Positions 27,834 through 35,796 of a stretch of 64,000 nt of DNA are shown here, piece after piece (within the stretch, counting starts at the first letter, position 1; the number at the start of each line of letters is the position of its first letter). This DNA comes from Castellaniella sp035707805. Its GTDB lineage: Bacteria; Pseudomonadota; Gammaproteobacteria; Burkholderiales; Burkholderiaceae_B. The position numbers were made by a program, and so were the translations under genes. The stretch covers positions 88,010 to 152,009 of the forward strand of contig DASSTS010000004.1 in the NCBI GenBank assembly GCA_035707805.1. Reading direction: 5' to 3'. The notes beneath the pieces were generated by a model, which worked only from the letters and a program-made list of their open reading frames with translations, ran no database searches and was not told where the DNA came from.

Positions 27834-29453
27834 TCAGGCCACGTCGATCTCCACCAGGACCGGTGTGTCCATGGCCAGCGTTTCCTCCAGGGCGGCCGGC
27901 AAGGCGGCGGAATCCGACACCCGCCTGGCCGCGCAGCCCAGGCCGCGCGCCAGCGCGACGAAATCGATGTCCGGCAGATCGACCCCCTGCAGGGCGTCGC
28001 GGGGCGTGAAGCCATAGACCGGGGCGAACTCGCGCAATGCCGCGTAGCCGCGATTCTTGAGGATCAGGAACGTGATCGGCAGGCCCAGCTGCGCCGCGCT
28101 CCAGAGCCCCTGGATCGAATACATGCTGGATCCATCCCCCAGCACGCCGATGACCTTCCGACCGGGCTTGCCCAATGCCACGCCCACCGCCGCCGGCACG
28201 CCAAAGCCCAGGCCGCCGCTGCACATGGTGTAGAAGGTCTCCGGCCGCAGGATGGGCAGGTGCCGCTGCATGACCGGCCGGGCGCTGGGCGCCTCCTCGA
28301 CGATGATGGAATCCGGCGCGCGGATGCCGGCCAGCGTCTGCAGCACGTAGGCCACCGACATCGGCGCCGTGGGCTCGGCGCGCGGCGCGGGCGGCCGCGG
28401 CGTCGGGTCCTGCCGCACCTGCGGCCCGGGCCGCTCCAGCAGGTCGCGCGCGGCCTGGCGCACGCTGCCCTGGACGGCCGTTCCCACCGGGGCCCAGGCC
28501 AGCGTGTTCGGATCGTCCACGATCTGCGCCAACGTGCTGCCCGGCGGCACGTGCGGCCCCTCGCCCTCGATATGGTAGGTGAAGGCCGCCGCCCCCAGGG
28601 CCAGGATGAAGTCGTGGCGCGCCAGCAGACCGACGATCCGCTCGCGGGAGGCGGGCAGGAAGCCCGCGAACAGGGGGTGGTCCTCCGGAAAGCCGCTGCG
28701 CCCCGACATGGGCGCCATCCAGACGGCCGCCCGATGGCGCTGCGCCAGGGCGACGACCTCGTCCCAGGCGCCATCCCGGTCCACGGCGGCGCCCAGGACG
28801 AAGGCCGGGCGGCGGGCCGCGTCGAGCTGACGGCCGATGCGCTCGAGCACCACGGGATCGGGGCGGACGGAGCGACCGACCTCGCGGGCCCGCACCGGCG
28901 GGCACAGGCGCCCCCAGTCGTCGGCGGGCACCGAGACCAGCACCGGACCGCAAGGCGGCTGCATGGCCAAGTAATAGGCCCGCGCGATGGCCAGGGGGAC
29001 GTCTTCCGCCCGCGCCGGCTCGACGCTCCATTTCACGTAGGGCTTGGGCAGCTCGGTCGCCTGGCTGGAAAACAGGAAGGGATCATAGGGCAGGATGGCG
29101 CGGGACTGCTGGCCCGCAGTGATCACCAGCGGCGTGCGGTTGCGGTAGGCCGTGAAGATCGCCCCCATGGCGTGGCCCACGCCCACCGCCGAGTGCAGGT
29201 TGACGAAAGCCGCATTGCGTGTGGCCTGGGCATAGCCGTCGGCCATCCCCACGACCACGGATTCCTGCAGGCCGAGCACATAGCGGAAATCGGCCGGAAA
29301 ATCCAGGAACAGGCCCAGTTCCGTGGAACCGGGATTGCCGAACAGCGTGGTGATGCCAAATTGCCGCAGCAGGTCGGTCACCGCGCGCCGCACGGGCATC
29401 CAGTCCGTATCCCGGTGTTCGGTGGCGCCTTCGACGAGCGCGTCTGCTTGCAT
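27834..29453 (-). CDS. mdlC: Benzoylformate decarboxylase-type thiamine diphosphate enzyme
   Basis: Decarboxylates an aromatic 2-keto acid to the aldehyde. Of 539 residues, the first 17 extend beyond the usual start; after that, known catalytic positions line up: Ser43 (FGNPGS), Glu64 (GLQES), His87 (NLHS) and His294 (FTYHIEGEG), matching Ser26, Glu47, His70 and His281 of the Pseudomonas enzyme. The ThDP motif GDGSSMYSIQGLW is intact. GGAGGA lies 4 bases before the ATG. First gene of the operon with an aldehyde dehydrogenase and a TRAP system. No mandelate dehydrogenase is present, so the substrate enters as the keto acid or the dehydrogenase is elsewhere. Ring substituents accepted are unknown. 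Confidence 0.88.
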   Translation of the reverse strand: MQADALVEGATEHRDTDWMPVRRAVTDLLRQFGITTLFGNPGSTELGLFLDFPADFRYVLGLQESVVVGMADGYAQATRNAAFVNLHSAVGVGHAMGAIFTAYRNRTPLVITAGQQSRAILPYDPFLFSSQATELPKPYVKWSVEPARAEDVPLAIARAYYLAMQPPCGPVLVSVPADDWGRLCPPVRAREVGRSVRPDPVVLERIGRQLDAARRPAFVLGAAVDRDGAWDEVVALAQRHRAAVWMAPMSGRSGFPEDHPLFAGFLPASRERIVGLLARHDFILALGAAAFTYHIEGEGPHVPPGSTLAQIVDDPNTLAWAPVGTAVQGSVRQAARDLLERPGPQVRQDPTPRPPAPRAEPTAPMSVAYVLQTLAGIRAPDSIIVEEAPSARPVMQRHLPILRPETFYTMCSGGLGFGVPAAVGVALGKPGRKVIGVLGDGSSMYSIQGLWSAAQLGLPITFLILKNRGYAALREFAPVYGFTPRDALQGVDLPDIDFVALARGLGCAARRVSDSAALPAALEETLAMDTPVLVEIDVA

Positions 29454-29520
29454 GTCATCCTCCGGTTTTTCTCATCATGCCGACGGGCCGCCCCATCGCC
29501 TGCATGATGAAATCCACCGT

Positions 29521-29563
29521 GATATAAATCAATAAAATAATTTAGATATCGTTCATTAGATAT
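29521..29563. promoter_or_regulatory. AT-rich dyad in the mdlC/LysR divergent promoter
   Basis: GATATAAAT (29521-29529) faces ATTTAGATATC (29540-29550) as an imperfect inverted repeat, and GATAT recurs at 29545 and 29559. This is the only strongly AT-rich stretch nearby and lies between two divergent starts, where LysR regulators normally bind. No exact T-N11-A box was assigned. Confidence 0.45.
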
Positions 29564-30466
29564 ATGAATAATCGAAACCTGGACTTGAATCTGCTGCGCG
29601 TCTTCGACGCCGTGTACTCGGCCGGCAACGTCAGCCAGGCCGCGGCGGCGCTGGATCTCACCCAGCCGGCCGTCAGCCAGGGACTCGCCCGGCTGCGCAA
29701 CCTGGTCGGCGATCCGCTGTTCGTCCGGGCCGGAGGCGGCGTCATGCCCACGCCCCGCGCACAGCGCATGGCGCAGACCGTCCACGAGGCCCTGCGCGCG
29801 CTGGAAGGCGCCGCACTGGATTCCCGGCCCTTCGACCCCCTGCAGTCCGACCGGCGCTTCCGCCTGCACATGACCGACATCGGCGAGGGCCAGTTTCTGC
29901 CGCGGCTGATCCAGTCGATGCGCCAGCATGCGCCACACACCCGCATCGAGACCATGCGCCTGGCGGTGCCGGACCTGGGACCCGCCCTGGACCAGGGGCG
30001 CGTCGACCTGGCCTTCGGCTTTCTGCCCGGCCTGCAGGGCATGCGCTCGGCCGTGATGTTCCAGGACCGCTACATCATCCTGATGCGCGAAAACCACCCC
30101 TTCGCCCGGGAACGGCTGCCCTCGCCCGTCGCGCTGGACGACATCCGCGCGCTGGAATTCATCGCCGTGCGCACGCACGCCTACACGCACACGGCCCTGG
30201 AAGCCCTGCACATGCAGGACCGCATCCGCCTGACGACGGAGCATTTCATGGCGCTGCCGGTCGTGATCGAGAGCAGCGACCTGGCGGTCATCATCCCGCG
30301 CAACATCGCCCTGTCCTTCACGCCCTCGGACCGGTACGCCATCGTGGAGGCCGACTTCCCGCTGCGGGAATTCGACGTGTCGATCCACTGGAGCCACCGG
30401 CAGGACAAGGATCCGGCCCACCGGTGGCTGCGCGACCTGGTCCTGGGGCTCTACCGGCACGCCTGA
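29564..30466 (+). CDS. LysR-type regulator, divergent from the mdlC operon
   Basis: Transcription activator of 300 residues. The N-terminal winged helix reads LDLNLLRVFDAVYSAGNVSQAAAALDLTQPAVSQGLARLR, matching the NahR/NodD subgroup that opens with LNLLRVF; a two-lobed ligand-binding domain follows. The start codon is the ATG at 29564 just inside the AT-rich intergenic region, with no clear ribosome site. Divergent placement 110 bases from mdlC argues that it controls the decarboxylase operon, with an aromatic acid as inducer (inference). It ends 22 bases from the stop of the convergent livF fusion gene. Confidence 0.88.
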   Translation: MNNRNLDLNLLRVFDAVYSAGNVSQAAAALDLTQPAVSQGLARLRNLVGDPLFVRAGGGVMPTPRAQRMAQTVHEALRALEGAALDSRPFDPLQSDRRFRLHMTDIGEGQFLPRLIQSMRQHAPHTRIETMRLAVPDLGPALDQGRVDLAFGFLPGLQGMRSAVMFQDRYIILMRENHPFARERLPSPVALDDIRALEFIAVRTHAYTHTALEALHMQDRIRLTTEHFMALPVVIESSDLAVIIPRNIALSFTPSDRYAIVEADFPLREFDVSIHWSHRQDKDPAHRWLRDLVLGLYRHA

Positions 30467-30488
30467 AGAGCCGGCCGTGCGCCAGGGC

Positions 30489-31826
30489 TCAGGACCGCGT
30501 CGGCCCGCCGGCCGCGCCCACTCCCACCGGCGCGGGCGCCAGGTTGGCGATGCGCTTGAAGAGCTCCGCATAGCGGTTGCCGGGGCCCGACCACGGGTCG
30601 CCGTTGCGGGCGAAATCCGCGTTGATGTCGCGCCATTCCTCGGCGCTGAAGAGGCGCCGGGCGGCCGGCAGGATGTGGGCCTCCTCGGTATTGAGGTGGA
30701 CCCACTCGTCGGCGATGTAGGCGCGGGCGGCGTCGCGGAATCCCTCGAAGGCCTGCGCTCCGCCCTGCACGTAGCTGACCAGCGCCCGGTCCAGGCGGCT
30801 GGTGGCCGGCACGGTGTCGCGGTGCTCGGCCTCCAGCTGGTCCAGCGGGGCGTCGAGCTCGCGGGTCTTGGCGCGCAGCAGGGCGAAAATGCGGTCTTCC
30901 TTGGGATGGTGCAGCTTGTCGGGCATCTCGGAGATGTATTCGACCATGCTCGCGAGCAGCTTGAAATCCGGCTCCAGGCGTCCCGCCTCGATCTCGTCGA
31001 CGACGCGCGACAAGGCGCTCAGGATGGCCGCGATGGCGCGGTGCTCGTCGTGGATCGCCTCGATCGCGGGAATGGGCGCGGCCCCGCCGGCGGGCGCCGG
31101 AGCGGCCGGCTCGTCCGCCTCCGTCGAACCGGCTCCCAGCCAGCGGTCCAGCGCATCGCCGTCGCGCAGCAGCTCGGCGCTGTCGCCGGCGTAGACGACC
31201 TTGCCGCGCTCCAGGATCAGGGCCTGGCGCGTGATCGGCAGGATCTGGCGGGCATGCTGCTCGACCAGGATCACCGCCATGCGGCCCTCGCTCACCATGC
31301 GGTCGATGATGTGCAGCAGTTCCTGGGCGATCAGCGGCGCCAGGCCCTCCAGGGGCTCGTCGAGCAGCAGCACCTTGGGGTTCAGCATCAGCGCTCGACC
31401 CATGGCCAGCATCTGCTGCTCGCCGCCGGACAGCTGGTTGCCCAGGTTCGCGCGGCGCTCTCGCAGTCGCGGGAACAGGTCGTAGACGCGGTCCAGGGTC
31501 CACTCGCCGGGCCGGGCCACGACGGTCAGGTTCTCCTCGACCGTCAGCGAGCGGAAGATGTCGCGCTCTTGCGGCACCCAGCCCAGGCCGGCGCGCGCCC
31601 GCTGGTGGCTGGGCACGCGGGCGATGTCGCGGCCTTCGAAGAAGATGCTGCCCTTGCGCAGGCGCGTGACCCCCATCAGGGTGGCCAGCAGCGTGGTCTT
31701 GCCCATGCCGTTGCGGCCCAGCAGCGCCAGGCTGCCGCCCGCCGACAGCGAAAAGGACAGGTCTTCGAGGATGACGGCGTCGCCGTAACCCGCCCAGACG
31801 TTTTCCATGCGCACGAGTTCAGCCAT
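30489..31826 (-). CDS. livF: LivF-type ABC ATPase fused to a C-terminal hemerythrin domain
   Basis: Residues 1-235 are a canonical LivF: Walker A GRNGMGKT (37-44), signature LSGGEQQ (132-138), Walker B LLLDEP (153-158) and the LivF-type switch VEQHARQ. A proline/alanine linker (about 235-255) leads to a four-helix hemerythrin-like domain (255-420) with candidate iron ligands His259/His262 (HDEH), His306/His307 and Glu310 (HHPKE), His335 (EAEH), His377, Glu381 and His384 (HLNTEEAH). Ordinary LivF proteins stop near residue 235. Reading frame and codon use are continuous, so the fusion is real in this sequence. It ends the lig-liv operon and overlaps livG by 8 bases. An iron, oxygen or redox input to transport is possible but unproven. 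Confidence 0.9.
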   Translation of the reverse strand: MAELVRMENVWAGYGDAVILEDLSFSLSAGGSLALLGRNGMGKTTLLATLMGVTRLRKGSIFFEGRDIARVPSHQRARAGLGWVPQERDIFRSLTVEENLTVVARPGEWTLDRVYDLFPRLRERRANLGNQLSGGEQQMLAMGRALMLNPKVLLLDEPLEGLAPLIAQELLHIIDRMVSEGRMAVILVEQHARQILPITRQALILERGKVVYAGDSAELLRDGDALDRWLGAGSTEADEPAAPAPAGGAAPIPAIEAIHDEHRAIAAILSALSRVVDEIEAGRLEPDFKLLASMVEYISEMPDKLHHPKEDRIFALLRAKTRELDAPLDQLEAEHRDTVPATSRLDRALVSYVQGGAQAFEGFRDAARAYIADEWVHLNTEEAHILPAARRLFSAEEWRDINADFARNGDPWSGPGNRYAELFKRIANLAPAPVGVGAAGGPTRS

Positions 31827-32568
31827 GGGACTCTCCGAGATAGACTTCCTTGACCCGAGGATGGTGGGCGATGACCGCCGGGGTGTCCTCGATCAGCAAG
31901 GCGCCCGACACCAGCACGGAAATTCTTTCCGCGAAACGGAAGACCAGGTTCATGTCGTGTTCAATCAGCAGGATCGTGACATCGCGCGGCAGTTGCGCGA
32001 TGGTCTCGAACAGTTCGCGGCTTTCGCCCGTCGGCACCCCGGCCGCCGGTTCGTCCAGCAGCAGGACCTTGGGACGCAGCGCCAGCGCCAGGGCGATCTC
32101 GATCAGCCGCTGGCGCCCGTAGGCCAGGTTGCGGGTGGTCTCGTAGGCATCGGGCAGCAGCTTCAGCTGGTCCAGGATCGCGGCCGCCTCGTCGACGACC
32201 TCGGCGTGCGCCGCCAGGGGCTTCCACCATTGGGTGCCCAGGCCCTGCCGTTCGCTGACGGCCAGGGCGACGGATTCCAGCACCGTCATGCCCATGAAGA
32301 GCTGGTTGATCTGGAACGTGCGCACCAGGCCCTGGCGGCAGCGTTCATGCTGCGGCATGCGGGTCACGTCCTGGCCCAGCAGGCTCACGCTGCCCGACGA
32401 GGGTTCGAGATAGCCGGTCAGCAGGTTGATCAGGGTGGTCTTGCCCGCCCCGTTGGGGCCGATCAGGGCGTGGCGGGCGCCCGGCGCGATCGACAGGTTG
32501 ACCTGGTCGGTCGCCACGAATCCGCCGAAGCGGCGCACCAGGTCGTGAGTTTGCAGAACCGGATTCAT
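31819..32568 (-). CDS. livG: Liv-type ABC transporter ATP-binding protein LivG
   Basis: ATPase subunit, 249 residues, of a branched-chain-amino-acid-type (HAAT) importer. Walker A GPNGAGKTT, LVRTFQINQLF (Q loop region), signature-like YGRQRLIEIALAL, Walker B LLLDEPAAGV and IEHDMNLVF are all LivG features. The ATG (32566-32568) overlaps the livM stop (ATGA). In this operon the cargo is more likely an aromatic acid than an amino acid, because the pathway genes upstream degrade protocatechuate. Confidence 0.93.
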   Translation of the reverse strand: MNPVLQTHDLVRRFGGFVATDQVNLSIAPGARHALIGPNGAGKTTLINLLTGYLEPSSGSVSLLGQDVTRMPQHERCRQGLVRTFQINQLFMGMTVLESVALAVSERQGLGTQWWKPLAAHAEVVDEAAAILDQLKLLPDAYETTRNLAYGRQRLIEIALALALRPKVLLLDEPAAGVPTGESRELFETIAQLPRDVTILLIEHDMNLVFRFAERISVLVSGALLIEDTPAVIAHHPRVKEVYLGESHG

Positions 32569-33614
32569 GAAGAGGACTCCGTGCGGGCGTTGGCTTGGGC
32601 CCGTTGCCGGGAAGACTGTATCCACTGCTGCGCCGTGCCCAGGATGCCGCCGCGGGCGAACAGCACCACCAGCACCAGGATCAGACCCAGCCAGAACTGC
32701 CAGTACTGCGGGTTCATGTCGGACAGGAAATAATTGATCATCACGAAGACGACCGCGCCGATCAGGCCGCCGTACAGGTGGCCGGCGCCGCCCAGGATCA
32801 GGATCAGCAGCAGGTCGGCGGACCGCTGGAAGCCCAGCACGTCCAGCGAGACGAACTGGTTGGTCTGGGCGAGCAAGGCGCCCGCCACCCCGGCATAGGC
32901 CGCGCCGATGGTGTAGATCTTCACCAGGCGGCGGTTGACCGGCACCCCCAGCGCGGGCATGCGCAGCACGTTCATGTGGATGCCCCGCAGGCTCTGGCCG
33001 AAGGGCGAATACACCAGGCGCCGCGCCACCCAGAACAGGACGAACAGCACGACCACCGAATAGATGAAGCCGACCCGGCCGAACATGTCGAAGTCGAACA
33101 TGCCCAGGATGGGCTTGATCTCGATGCCGGGCATGCCGTCGACGCCGCCGGTGATGCTGGTGAACTTGTTGGCCAGCTCGTAGAGCATCAGCGCGACGCC
33201 CAGCGTCACCATCAGGCGCGAAAGGTCGCTGCCCCGCAGCAGCAGGAAGCTGCTGAGGAAACCGAGCACCCCGGCGCAGAAGGCCGCCAGCACCAGGCCC
33301 AGCAGCGGATCGCCCAGCCCGTGCGAGCCCAGCAGGCCGACGGTGTAGGCGCCCACGCCGAAAAAGGCTGCGTGGCCCAGCGAAATCACGCCGGCATAGC
33401 CGAAGATCAGGTCCAGCGACAGGGCGAACAGGCCCGTGATGGCGATCTGGCTGAGCAACAGGTAGTTGCCGGGAAAGGCGAAATAGGCCAGGACCGGCAG
33501 GCACCAGAACAGGTATTCCAGCGGTTTCCAGTGCGCCGCCCGGCGATAGGCCTGCACCGCGTCTTGCTGCTGCGCGACGCCGGAGCCGGACCTGGAAGAG
33601 GAAGAGCTCGTCAT
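32565..33614 (-). CDS. livM: Liv-type ABC transporter permease LivM
   Basis: Inner-membrane permease of 349 residues, with a serine-rich cytoplasmic N terminus followed by about nine hydrophobic segments. Family signatures FGYAGVISLGHAAFFGVGAYT and LGGAGHLYGGLIGAVVF are present. AGGATG lies before the ATG at 33614. It pairs with LivH to form the channel. Confidence 0.93.
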   Translation of the reverse strand: MTSSSSSRSGSGVAQQQDAVQAYRRAAHWKPLEYLFWCLPVLAYFAFPGNYLLLSQIAITGLFALSLDLIFGYAGVISLGHAAFFGVGAYTVGLLGSHGLGDPLLGLVLAAFCAGVLGFLSSFLLLRGSDLSRLMVTLGVALMLYELANKFTSITGGVDGMPGIEIKPILGMFDFDMFGRVGFIYSVVVLFVLFWVARRLVYSPFGQSLRGIHMNVLRMPALGVPVNRRLVKIYTIGAAYAGVAGALLAQTNQFVSLDVLGFQRSADLLLILILGGAGHLYGGLIGAVVFVMINYFLSDMNPQYWQFWLGLILVLVVLFARGGILGTAQQWIQSSRQRAQANARTESSS

Positions 33615-33623
33615 GTCGGCATC

Positions 33624-34481
33624 CTATTTGTGAGAGCGGCCGAACAGGCCATGCGGACGATAGATCAGGGTCACCACCATGACAGCATAGATGATGAATG
33701 CCCCGACCTGCGGGATGTAGTATTTGCCGGCGACGTCGGCGACTCCCAGCAGGATGGCGGCGTACAGCGATCCCAGGATGTTGCCGCTGCCGCCCACCGA
33801 CACCACGATCAGGAAGTACACCAGGTACTTGACCGGGAATTCGGGGTCCAGGCCCAGCATTTCCACGCCCAGGGCGCCGCCCAGGCCGGCCAGCGCCGAG
33901 CCCAGCGCGAAGGTCAGGCTGAACACCCGGTTGACGTCGACGCCCAGGCCGCGCGCGACGCGCTGGTTGTCCACCGCGGCCCGCAGGCGCGCGCCGAAGG
34001 ACGTGCGGATGACGGACCACTGCAGCAGCACGGCCACCAGCAATCCGGCAATGATCAGGAACAGGCGGTAGACGCCCAGGTCCAGCCCCGGCATCACGTG
34101 GATCTGCCCCGACAGGAAGTCAGGCAGATGCAGGGGCTGCTGCTGGGCGCCGAAGAAATAGTGCGCCGCGGCCACGGCCATGAAGACCAGGCCGATGGAA
34201 AACAGGACCTGGTCCAGGTCCGAGGCGGCATACAGGCGGCGATACAGCAGGCGCTCCAGGATGACCCCGACAATCGCCGGCACGATCGCCGCGGCCGGAA
34301 GGGTCGCCAGGAACGGAACGCCGTAGCCGTTGAGCAGGACCACGCAGGCGTAGCCGCCCAGCATGGCGAAGGCGCCGTGGGCCAGATTGACGAAATTCAT
34401 CAGGCCCAGCGTGACCGACAGGCCGACGCTGATCAGGAACAGCAGCATGCCGTAGGCAAGGCCATCGAACAATATAGTCAT
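33624..34481 (-). CDS. livH: Liv-type ABC transporter permease LivH
   Basis: Inner-membrane permease of 285 residues. It opens with DGLAYGMLLFLISVGLSVTLG, has MNFVNLAHGAFAMLGGY, and ends with a helix and YRPHGLFGRSHK, all LivH-like. Nine bases separate it from livM; 100 bases separate it from the receptor gene upstream. Confidence 0.93.
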   Translation of the reverse strand: MTILFDGLAYGMLLFLISVGLSVTLGLMNFVNLAHGAFAMLGGYACVVLLNGYGVPFLATLPAAAIVPAIVGVILERLLYRRLYAASDLDQVLFSIGLVFMAVAAAHYFFGAQQQPLHLPDFLSGQIHVMPGLDLGVYRLFLIIAGLLVAVLLQWSVIRTSFGARLRAAVDNQRVARGLGVDVNRVFSLTFALGSALAGLGGALGVEMLGLDPEFPVKYLVYFLIVVSVGGSGNILGSLYAAILLGVADVAGKYYIPQVGAFIIYAVMVVTLIYRPHGLFGRSHK

Positions 34482-34581
34482 GATTCATCCTGGAGGGTAA
34501 ACCGGGCGGCGCGCCCCGCGACGCGCCGCCACCACAGGAACCCGACCGGACGGCCCGACCGGGCCGTTCGATCCGCGGCAA

Positions 34582-35757
34582 TCAACCCTGCTTGCCGGGG
34601 TCCTTGACTGCCTTGATGGTGTCGAACTCGACATTCTGCAGCACGCCATCCACCTTCTCGACCTTGCGGATGTAGACGTTCTGGATGATGTCGCGCGTCT
34701 GCGGATCGATCTCCACCGGGCCGCGCGGGCTGGTCCACTTCATGCCCTTGACGGCTTCCATGAAGGCCGCCGCGCTGGCGTCGCCCTTGGTTTTTTCCAG
34801 GGCGGCGTAGATCAGGTGCATGCCGTCATAGCCGGCGACCGACACGAAGTTGGGGCGGTCGTTGGGGAAAGCCTTGTGGTAGGCGGCGACATAGGCCTTG
34901 TTCTCCGGCGAGTCGTGCGCGGCGGAGTAATGGAAGGAGGTGATCATGCCGATGGCGGCGTCGCCCATGGCGTTGAGCACGTCCTCGTCGGTCACGTCGC
35001 CCGTGGCCAGTTCCTTGATGCCGGCCTGATCCAGGCCGCGTTCCTTGAAGCCCTTGGCCAGCGCCACGCCCTGCTCGCCGTTGGGCACGAACAGGAAGAC
35101 GGCATCGGGCTTGGCGTCCTTGATGCGCTGCAGGTAGGGCGCGTAGTCGGGCGTGGCGACCGGCGTGCGGACCTCGCCGACGATCTTGCCGCCGAGTTCG
35201 GTGAAGGTCTTCTGGAATTGCTTCTCGGCGTCATGGCCGGGGCCGTAGTCGGCCACCAGCGTGTAGACCGAGTGGATGCCGTTGGCGTAGGCCCACTGCG
35301 CCATGGGCGCGGTGTCCTGCGGCAGCGTCATGGAGACCCGGACGATATTGGGGGACTTTTCGGTGATGGACGAGGTCGCGGCGTTCAGGACGACCATCGG
35401 CACCTTGGCTTCGGTGGCCAGCGGGGCCACGGAGAAGGCGTTGGGGGTCAGGGTGAAGCCGGCCAGGATGTCGACCTTGTCCTTGATCAGCAGTTCCTGC
35501 GCCTGGCGCTTGGCGACGGCCGGCGAAATGCCGGTGTCGTCCTTGATGAGGATCTGGACTTTGCGGCCGGCGACGGTGTCGCCATGCTCGGCCAGGTACA
35601 GGTCGATGCCGTGCTTGATCTGCTTGCCGTGCGCGGCGAACGGGCCGGACATCGGCATGACGATGCCGATCTTCAGGTCCTTGGCCTGGACGGGGCTGAA
35701 AGCGGCGGCAGTGCTGAAAGCCAAGGCCATCGCCCCGAGGGTCTTGATGAATTTCAT
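34582..35757 (-). CDS. Liv-type periplasmic substrate-binding protein, copy 1
   Basis: Receptor for the LivHMGF transporter, 391 residues with a signal peptide ending near VQAKD. Type I periplasmic fold (LKIGIVMPMSGPFAAHGKQ at the mature N terminus; LNAATSSITEKS; VADYGPGHDAEKQF). It lies in the lig operon between ligC and livH, so an aromatic ligand such as protocatechuate or a precursor is likely (inference). Its last 55 or so residues are almost identical to the second receptor at 45.1-46.3 kb, including a 104-base stretch identical at DNA level. AGGAG precedes the ATG. Confidence 0.9.
   Translation of the reverse strand: MKFIKTLGAMALAFSTAAAFSPVQAKDLKIGIVMPMSGPFAAHGKQIKHGIDLYLAEHGDTVAGRKVQILIKDDTGISPAVAKRQAQELLIKDKVDILAGFTLTPNAFSVAPLATEAKVPMVVLNAATSSITEKSPNIVRVSMTLPQDTAPMAQWAYANGIHSVYTLVADYGPGHDAEKQFQKTFTELGGKIVGEVRTPVATPDYAPYLQRIKDAKPDAVFLFVPNGEQGVALAKGFKERGLDQAGIKELATGDVTDEDVLNAMGDAAIGMITSFHYSAAHDSPENKAYVAAYHKAFPNDRPNFVSVAGYDGMHLIYAALEKTKGDASAAAFMEAVKGMKWTSPRGPVEIDPQTRDIIQNVYIRKVEKVDGVLQNVEFDTIKAVKDPGKQG
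34649..34752. repeat. 104-base exact repeat, copy 1 (in receptor gene)
   Basis: This stretch of the copy 1 receptor gene is identical base for base to 45166-45269 in the paralogous receptor gene, in the same orientation. Flanks diverge at synonymous sites, so the identity is local and suggests recent gene conversion or strong constraint. Confidence 0.85.
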
Positions 35758-35796
35758 GGTCTCACTCCTGGTGGGAAAAGGGAAAATGCCGGCCGG

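Noticed and set aside
26282..29031. Long upstream extensions of the DctQ and aldehyde dehydrogenase frames, as if they were fusions
   Set aside because: The extra residues lie inside the neighbouring genes in another frame and do not resemble any domain; strong ribosome sites lie right before the internal ATG and GTG starts.
30451..31503. A 350-codon minus-strand frame overlapping the livF fusion gene
   Set aside because: It is the same-strand off-frame shadow of livF; composition is Arg/Pro/Gly/Ala-rich and has no motifs, whereas the livF frame has both domains intact.
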